Below, in pieces: positions 24,993 to 28,706 of a DNA stretch of 28,706 bases. Position 1 is the first letter of the stretch. Each line of letters begins with the position of its first letter. The stretch is from an uncultured Opitutales bacterium. GTDB lineage: Bacteria > Verrucomicrobiota > Verrucomicrobiia > Opitutales > UBA9783. The notes under the pieces are model-generated. The model saw nothing but the letters and a program-made list of their open reading frames with translations. It was not told the DNA's origin and did not search any database. Location of the stretch: NCBI GenBank assembly GCA_934700265.1, contig CAKUXH010000001.1, positions 1 to 28,706 on the forward strand, read 5' to 3'. The position numbers were made by a program, and so were the translations under genes.

Positions 24993-26329
24993 TGAAACAA
25001 TTTGATAGTTATTTATTGCAAAAATGGACTTCAGGAACGTGGACTTCCCAACCAAAACATGTCATTAATAATTTTTGTTTTGATACAAGAAAACTAAACA
25101 AAAATGAATGTTTTCTAGCTATAAAAAATCAAAATAATGATGGGCATCGTTACGTACAAACAGCTGAAAATTTATGTGCAACTGCAGCTATTGTTGAACA
25201 TCCTATTTCAAATTGCAAACTTCCTCAGTTAATTGTTAAAAATACGCTTAAAGCATTTCAATCGATTGCTAAAAACTATCGAAAAACATTAACAACAAAT
25301 ATCATTGGAATAACAGGAAGTTGTGGTAAAACTACCGCCAAAGAATTATTAGCATTGCTATTAGGCAATAAAGACACTTTTAAGACCGAAGGAAATTTCA
25401 ACAATCATTTAGGACTTCCCTACTCTATCACACAAATAGATCCTGAAACTCATATAAACGCTGTTCTAGAAGTTGGAATAAGTCATCCTAATGAGATGGA
25501 TACATTAGCAAAAATACTTCAGCCAAATGATGCATTCTTAACAAATGTAGCTCCGGTTCATTTAGAAAATTTTTCTTCTATAAATTCTATCGCTATTGAA
25601 AAATTTAAATTATTAAATTGTGCAAAAAATAACATATATTATTCAGCAGAATTTAACCACTTAAATGCACAAAAGAACACTTCATTTATTTTCACAAAAA
25701 TAAGAAATATAACATCAAAAAATTCAATCTTTTATAAAAAAACTCCTACCAATAATGGCTGGAAGATCGAAATAAATGATACACTTTTTGAGGTCCCTTT
25801 TTTAATTGGGAGCGGTGCTATTGAAACATTTGCTATGTGCATAGGCATTGCTATGCAAAAAGGCATTGCTACTCAACTTCTTCAACAACGATTGCAACAA
25901 TGGAAACCTTTTGAAAATCGTGGTGTATGGAAAACCATAAATCAACGTCATTACTTTATCGATTGCTACAATGCAAATCCATTGTCATTCACCGATAGCC
26001 TGCAGCATTTTTATAAAGAAGCCCCAAAAGTTAAATACATGTGTTTTGTCTTAGGGAGCATGTTAGAACTTGGCAAAAGAAGTTACGAATATAATCAAGC
26101 GATTGCTAATAATTTACACATTACTGTCGATGATACTTTTATTTGTATTGGCAAATTTAAAGAAGCTATTGCAGAAGGACTTATAAAATGTGGGGCACAC
26201 CATCGACAAATACATATCTTTGATACAACCGAAGAAGCTCAAGCATTGTTATCTCAAGAGAATTTTAATTGTATATACTTGAAAGGTAGCCACTGCTATC
26301 ATTTAGAAAATTTAGTTGCAGAATCTTAA
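24992..26329 (+). CDS. murF: UDP-MurNAc-tripeptide:D-Ala-D-Ala ligase, 445 aa
   Basis: Adds D-Ala-D-Ala to complete the pentapeptide precursor. Seen are FDTRKLNKNECFLAI (N-terminal substrate domain), the ATP loop GITGSCGKTTAKELL (106-120), EGNFNNHLGLP, AVLEVGISHPNEMD, the central domain TNVAPVHLENF and the C-terminal FIDCYNANPLSF with VLGSMLELG. Length is normal. ATG 24992 shares a base with the murE stop (TGATG). It is the last enzyme of the cluster here: mraY, murD, ftsW, murG and murC do not follow. Confidence 0.95.
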   Translation: MKQFDSYLLQKWTSGTWTSQPKHVINNFCFDTRKLNKNECFLAIKNQNNDGHRYVQTAENLCATAAIVEHPISNCKLPQLIVKNTLKAFQSIAKNYRKTLTTNIIGITGSCGKTTAKELLALLLGNKDTFKTEGNFNNHLGLPYSITQIDPETHINAVLEVGISHPNEMDTLAKILQPNDAFLTNVAPVHLENFSSINSIAIEKFKLLNCAKNNIYYSAEFNHLNAQKNTSFIFTKIRNITSKNSIFYKKTPTNNGWKIEINDTLFEVPFLIGSGAIETFAMCIGIAMQKGIATQLLQQRLQQWKPFENRGVWKTINQRHYFIDCYNANPLSFTDSLQHFYKEAPKVKYMCFVLGSMLELGKRSYEYNQAIANNLHITVDDTFICIGKFKEAIAEGLIKCGAHHRQIHIFDTTEEAQALLSQENFNCIYLKGSHCYHLENLVAES

Positions 26330-26351
26330 AAATTATAATCTAATTTATTTC

Positions 26352-26498
26352 ATGAGCAGCCCAAAAGATATCACCCATTGTTTCGCATTTGATAAAGTTT
26401 CAAAAAATCGCCAGCGTAAACGTGACCTATTTTTTAAAATAACCTACTTCATTTTAGCCGTTTTATTTGGTGCACAAATTGTATTCTTTTTTATCTAG
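26352..26498 (+). CDS. Small tail-anchored membrane protein, 48 aa (putative)
   Basis: From ATG 26352 the ORF encodes a polar, basic N-terminal half (residues 17-25 contain KNRQRKRD) and a single C-terminal hydrophobic helix (about 27-48, ending in IVFFFI). This order, a basic cytoplasmic part before a terminal membrane segment, is a sensible protein and not typical of random AT-rich sequence. It lies 22 bases after murF in the same direction. No ribosome site is visible; a TATAAT at 26334-26339 lies 12 bases upstream, without a good -35. Function unknown; a divisome accessory role is only suggested by position. Confidence 0.45.
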   Translation: MSSPKDITHCFAFDKVSKNRQRKRDLFFKITYFILAVLFGAQIVFFFI

Positions 26499-26558
26499 TT
26501 AAAGTACAACTTTATCATCTTACCTTATAAATCCACTGCAGTTCATTTTCATTTAGAC

Positions 26559-26587
26559 TTGATATAGGATTATTTTAGCTGTATTAT
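26559..26587 (+). promoter_or_regulatory. Upstream candidate promoter of the right-edge operon
   Basis: TTGATA (26559-26564), a 17-base spacer and TATTAT (26582-26587). It would start a leader of about 113 bases before the AsmA-like gene. Confidence 0.5.
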
Positions 26588-26669
26588 GCTTCTGATTTCC
26601 GCAAATTTACATCAATTACATTAATTTTTTCGGTAACAATAAAAAAACAAGTAAACAAAAATTTATTAC

Positions 26670-26698
26670 TTGATATTTTTTTTTAGAAATTGTATAAT
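26670..26698 (+). promoter_or_regulatory. Strong promoter abutting the AsmA-like gene
   Basis: TTGATA (26670-26675), a 17-base spacer and a perfect TATAAT (26693-26698). The predicted start lies at about 26705, at the ATG at 26707, so this transcript would be nearly leaderless. It marks the start of a transcription unit separate from the mra cluster. Confidence 0.7.
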
Positions 26699-26706
26699 AA
26701 ATTTAT

Positions 26707-27366
26707 ATGATAAGTTTAATGTTATTACCGTTTCGAGCTTTAGTTTGGTTAGTTTTAGGATGCATTTTCTCGCTTCCATGGTTATTGGTTTTATTGCCAA
26801 TTACAATGCAACATTGGTTACCAATTGGGCTATCGTATGGAGTTGAAAAACTTACAGGATTCCCATGTAAAATTCAAAAAGCAGAAGTAAAATTAATTAC
26901 AGGAGAAATTATATTACATAATGTAAGTTTATCAAATCCTGACGGATTTTTTTCTTCTGATTTCTTAAAATTTAAAACCATAGACTTAAAGCTTAAATGG
27001 ACATCATTATTAAATAAAACACTTCAGTTAGAAAAGCTTAAAATGGAATGTTTTCATATGTGTTCATTAAAGCAAAGTGATATCAATAATTTGCAACTAT
27101 TATGCGAAAATGTTGCTAAAAAAACTGCTCATTCCAACTTTAATAAGGGGTGCTTAATTGAAGAATTTCAGTTTAATTTTAAAGGCCTTATTTCACTGAG
27201 AACATACATTGGCTTTGCACGTTCAAATGAATTTTTAACACAAAAGAATTTTTCATATAAGAATGTTTGCTTCAATGTACCTGATGACATAAAAGGAACG
27301 TTTACTACCACCAAATCTTTTGAAAATGTCTACAATACTATCCGTGAATTTTTTAATCAAAACTAG
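26707..27366 (+). CDS. Short AsmA-like (N-terminal domain) membrane protein, 219 aa
   Basis: A hydrophobic N-terminal segment (about 5-35, two closely spaced stretches) is followed by a segment typical of the AsmA/DUF748 N-terminus: a GFPCKIQKAEVKLITGEI-like strand pair, then HNVSLSNPDGFFSSDFLKF and LKWTSLLNKTLQLEKLKM. The family pattern 'tG..v.i...v.l..g.i.l.n..i.NP.gf' is clear. AsmA proteins are normally several hundred residues longer; this one ends at 219 after a helix-rich tail, so it is either a short paralogue of the 804-aa protein at 210-2624 or a decayed copy. Eight bases separate it from the next gene, which joins it to the type III-like operon. Confidence 0.65.
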   Translation: MISLMLLPFRALVWLVLGCIFSLPWLLVLLPITMQHWLPIGLSYGVEKLTGFPCKIQKAEVKLITGEIILHNVSLSNPDGFFSSDFLKFKTIDLKLKWTSLLNKTLQLEKLKMECFHMCSLKQSDINNLQLLCENVAKKTAHSNFNKGCLIEEFQFNFKGLISLRTYIGFARSNEFLTQKNFSYKNVCFNVPDDIKGTFTTTKSFENVYNTIREFFNQN

Positions 27367-27374
27367 GAAATAAT

Positions 27375-28040
27375 ATGAGTGTAAATGTGGGAACAATAAA
27401 AGACTTACCCCAAAACAGTAATGTCGCTGAAATTGGGAATGAGAAAAAACCAGAAAATAAAGCAAGTTTACGACAAACTATACTTACAAAGTTGTGTCAA
27501 GGAAAAGACTTTATTCTTAGCAAATTAAATAGCAAAACAGCAGATACGCTTATCAAAACAGGACAATGTTTAGGTACTACCGGAATAGTTTTAGGTGCCC
27601 TTGCTAGTATCTTTACAGGAATAGGCGCTACTCTCTCCATTGCCGGTATTCCTTTAGCTATCCCTTTGTTGGTAGGAGGCGCCGTCTTATTCACTGCCGG
27701 TACAGGCACTTTAATTGCCAGAATTGCTACCAATGCCAATTCGACCTTAGGCGAAAAAATAAAAGAACTATTTACAACAACAGGTCTTAACCTCTGTGGC
27801 GGGGTAAGACTTGCACTCAATCTAGCAAAAAGATACATTGGGAAGGCTCTAAAAGATATAATTAAAGAAAATGGCAGCGAGATAATAGCTGAAGGGAAAG
27901 CTACATTAGAAGCTACAGACAAAGCTAATAAACAAGATATAGGAGAAGCAATTAAAGAAATAGAACCACAAATTAAAGACATTGCGAAAGATATTTCTGA
28001 ATTAAAATCTGCTCTTAATAATCCTGAAAACAAGAAATAA
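27375..28040 (+). CDS. Hydrophobic-hairpin protein, candidate type III translocator or membrane effector, 221 aa
   Basis: I do not recognise a named family. Residues 1-30 are polar without a signal peptide (MSVNVGTIKDLPQNSNVAEI). Residues 65-116 form a long Gly/Ala/Ile/Leu-rich block with a central Pro break (AGIPLAIPLLVGG), reading as two membrane helices in a hairpin. Residues 125-160 are amphipathic helix, and 165-221 a charged coiled-coil tail. This build resembles type III translocators (YopB/YopD class) and chlamydial Inc proteins, which share a bilobed hydrophobic block. A secretion chaperone is encoded two genes later. AGGA (27365-27368) precedes ATG 27375. Secretion is inference; a resident membrane protein is the alternative. 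Confidence 0.6.
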   Translation: MSVNVGTIKDLPQNSNVAEIGNEKKPENKASLRQTILTKLCQGKDFILSKLNSKTADTLIKTGQCLGTTGIVLGALASIFTGIGATLSIAGIPLAIPLLVGGAVLFTAGTGTLIARIATNANSTLGEKIKELFTTTGLNLCGGVRLALNLAKRYIGKALKDIIKENGSEIIAEGKATLEATDKANKQDIGEAIKEIEPQIKDIAKDISELKSALNNPENKK

Positions 28041-28075
28041 AAACGCTTTGCAAACAAGTATTAAAGGACACATAA

Positions 28076-28234
28076 ATGGAACACCAAAGTAATAAATTTA
28101 TTGTGCAGAGTAAAACTTGCCAAACAGGTGAAAGTATATCTCATGAAGTAACCAAAAAAGCTTCTGAAATCATGAGATTTTTACTCGCTTATTACGTTTT
28201 TAACGATTCTATCAAGGAAAATCATGAAAGATAA
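28076..28234 (+). CDS. 52-aa protein in the type III-like operon
   Basis: ATG 28076 has a good ribosome site (AAGGA, 28064-28068, seven bases away). The stop overlaps the start of the chaperone gene by 11 bases (28224-28234), which argues for a real, coupled gene. The product is polar with a short helical, moderately hydrophobic patch (EIMRFLLAYYVFNDSI) near the C-terminus. No family recognised. Small partners of this size occur in type III loci (for example co-chaperones of needle proteins), but I cannot match it to one. Confidence 0.55.
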   Translation: MEHQSNKFIVQSKTCQTGESISHEVTKKASEIMRFLLAYYVFNDSIKENHER

Positions 28235-28706
28235 CTTATCTTATTTATTTAGTTTACTACAATTTATTGGCAAAAACCCTGGAGTTAAAGATTTAACCCC
28301 ACAAATGGAGCATGAAATCTTAAAAAACCAACCCAAATGGCAACTTTACTTAAAAGAACAAGGGGAAACTTTAAAACGAGCCATTATTGTATTTAAAAAT
28401 TATGATAAAACAGGCGAATTAAATAAGTTTTTTGAAAACTTCGAAACAATTAAAAGTAATTTCTCAGATAAAATCTTTTTAAATCTCATGGAATGCGCCA
28501 AAGAAGCTTACGATCAAGGAGTACTACAGGACGCATTTTTAATGTTCAGTTTTATCACGACGTATTACCCTTTGCAATACCGGGTTTACATCTATTTAGG
28601 AAAAATCGTACAAGATCTTTATGGTTCTGCAGAAGCATCAACTTTCTATAAAACAACTACACAGCTTTTCCCTGAAGCAGAGCTGTTATTCATAGCTGCT
28701 GAATGT
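28224..28706 (+). CDS. SycD/LcrH-type type III secretion chaperone (3' end outside window)
   Basis: The first 161 residues are present, and the frame runs off the edge. Residues 90-161 show tetratricopeptide-like pairs: CAKEAYDQGVLQDAFLMFSF, then YRVYIYLGKIVQDLYGSAEA and FYKTTTQLFPEAELLFIAAEC. The order and the terminal P-x-x-x-x-F-x-AAEC pattern match the class II chaperones of the SycD/LcrH/SicA family, which hold translocator proteins before secretion; LcrH ends its third repeat in PRFPFHAAEC. The N-terminal 85 residues are longer than in SycD. AAGGA (28214-28218) precedes ATG 28224. Alternative: a generic TPR protein, less likely given the AAEC motif and the hydrophobic protein upstream. 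Confidence 0.68.
   Translation, partial: MKDNLSYLFSLLQFIGKNPGVKDLTPQMEHEILKNQPKWQLYLKEQGETLKRAIIVFKNYDKTGELNKFFENFETIKSNFSDKIFLNLMECAKEAYDQGVLQDAFLMFSFITTYYPLQYRVYIYLGKIVQDLYGSAEASTFYKTTTQLFPEAELLFIAAEC

Noticed and set aside
27497..28057. 186-codon open frame on the minus strand opposite the hairpin protein
   Set aside because: It is the mirror of a Gly/Ala/Ile-rich gene. The plus frame has a ribosome site, operon context and a sensible domain layout, while the minus frame shows no recognisable protein pattern.
1..28706. tRNA or rRNA genes
   Set aside because: No cloverleaf-like GC-rich segments, TTCGA-type T-arms or rRNA-like conserved runs stood out in any intergenic gap on either strand.

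Overview
The window is AT-rich and densely coded on both strands. I read it as a chromosomal segment of a Gram-negative, PVC-type bacterium, most likely a host-associated member of Verrucomicrobiota. Three points support this. First, ileS, a long TraR/DksA-type gene and lspA lie in tandem, and the DksA-like protein carries a CEMTG-type degenerate zinc finger that I associate with Verrucomicrobiota. Second, L28 is of the SRRGQSKKSGGIGTHV type. Third, there are outer-envelope genes (two AsmA-like proteins, LspA), a meso-DAP-type MurE and a type III secretion chaperone. The phylum call is inference from remembered family patterns; a chlamydial or other PVC relative is not excluded. I see no rRNA, tRNA, CRISPR array or complete insertion sequence.

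Layout. Bases 1-2624 hold the 3' end of one gene and a long AsmA-like envelope protein. Bases 2722-3930 encode a PD-(D/E)XK (Rpn/PDDEXK_2) family protein with an N-terminal signal peptide and an in-frame heptad repeat, ended by a perfect palindromic terminator. Bases 4085-5776 (minus) hold pseI (pseudaminate synthase) and a membrane-anchored TPR protein. Bases 6085-8464 (plus) hold rpmB, prmC, pyrH and frr. An unrecognised 361-aa protein (8510-9595, minus) and glycogen phosphorylase (9784-12204, plus) diverge from a common region. Bases 12260-16208 (minus) hold ileS, a DksA-like gene and lspA. Bases 16357-19860 (minus) hold a pfkB-family kinase, tmk, holB and tal. Bases 20079-26329 (plus) hold a division and cell-wall cluster: mraZ, rsmH, an ftsL-like gene, ftsI, murE and murF. 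A 48-codon membrane ORF follows. From 26707 to the right edge, a new operon carries a short AsmA-like protein, a protein with a glycine-rich hydrophobic hairpin, a 52-aa ORF and a truncated SycD/LcrH-type chaperone. It looks like the entrance to a type III secretion locus.

How the genes fit together. The mraZ-murF cluster makes muropeptide precursor and septal peptidoglycan. It is preceded by TGGG repeats at a 10-bp period overlapping its promoter, the known form of a MraZ operator. GlgP, Tal and the PfkB kinase point to storage-polysaccharide and sugar metabolism. PseI points to a nonulosonic-acid surface glycan whose other genes lie elsewhere. The right-edge operon and the two unrecognised proteins with polar, signal-less N-termini are the most likely host-interaction genes. 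Starts were moved from TTG to downstream ATG for the Rpn-like, DksA-like, PfkB, FtsI and MurF genes, and to an internal ATG for the TPR gene, on promoter, ribosome-site or overlap evidence.
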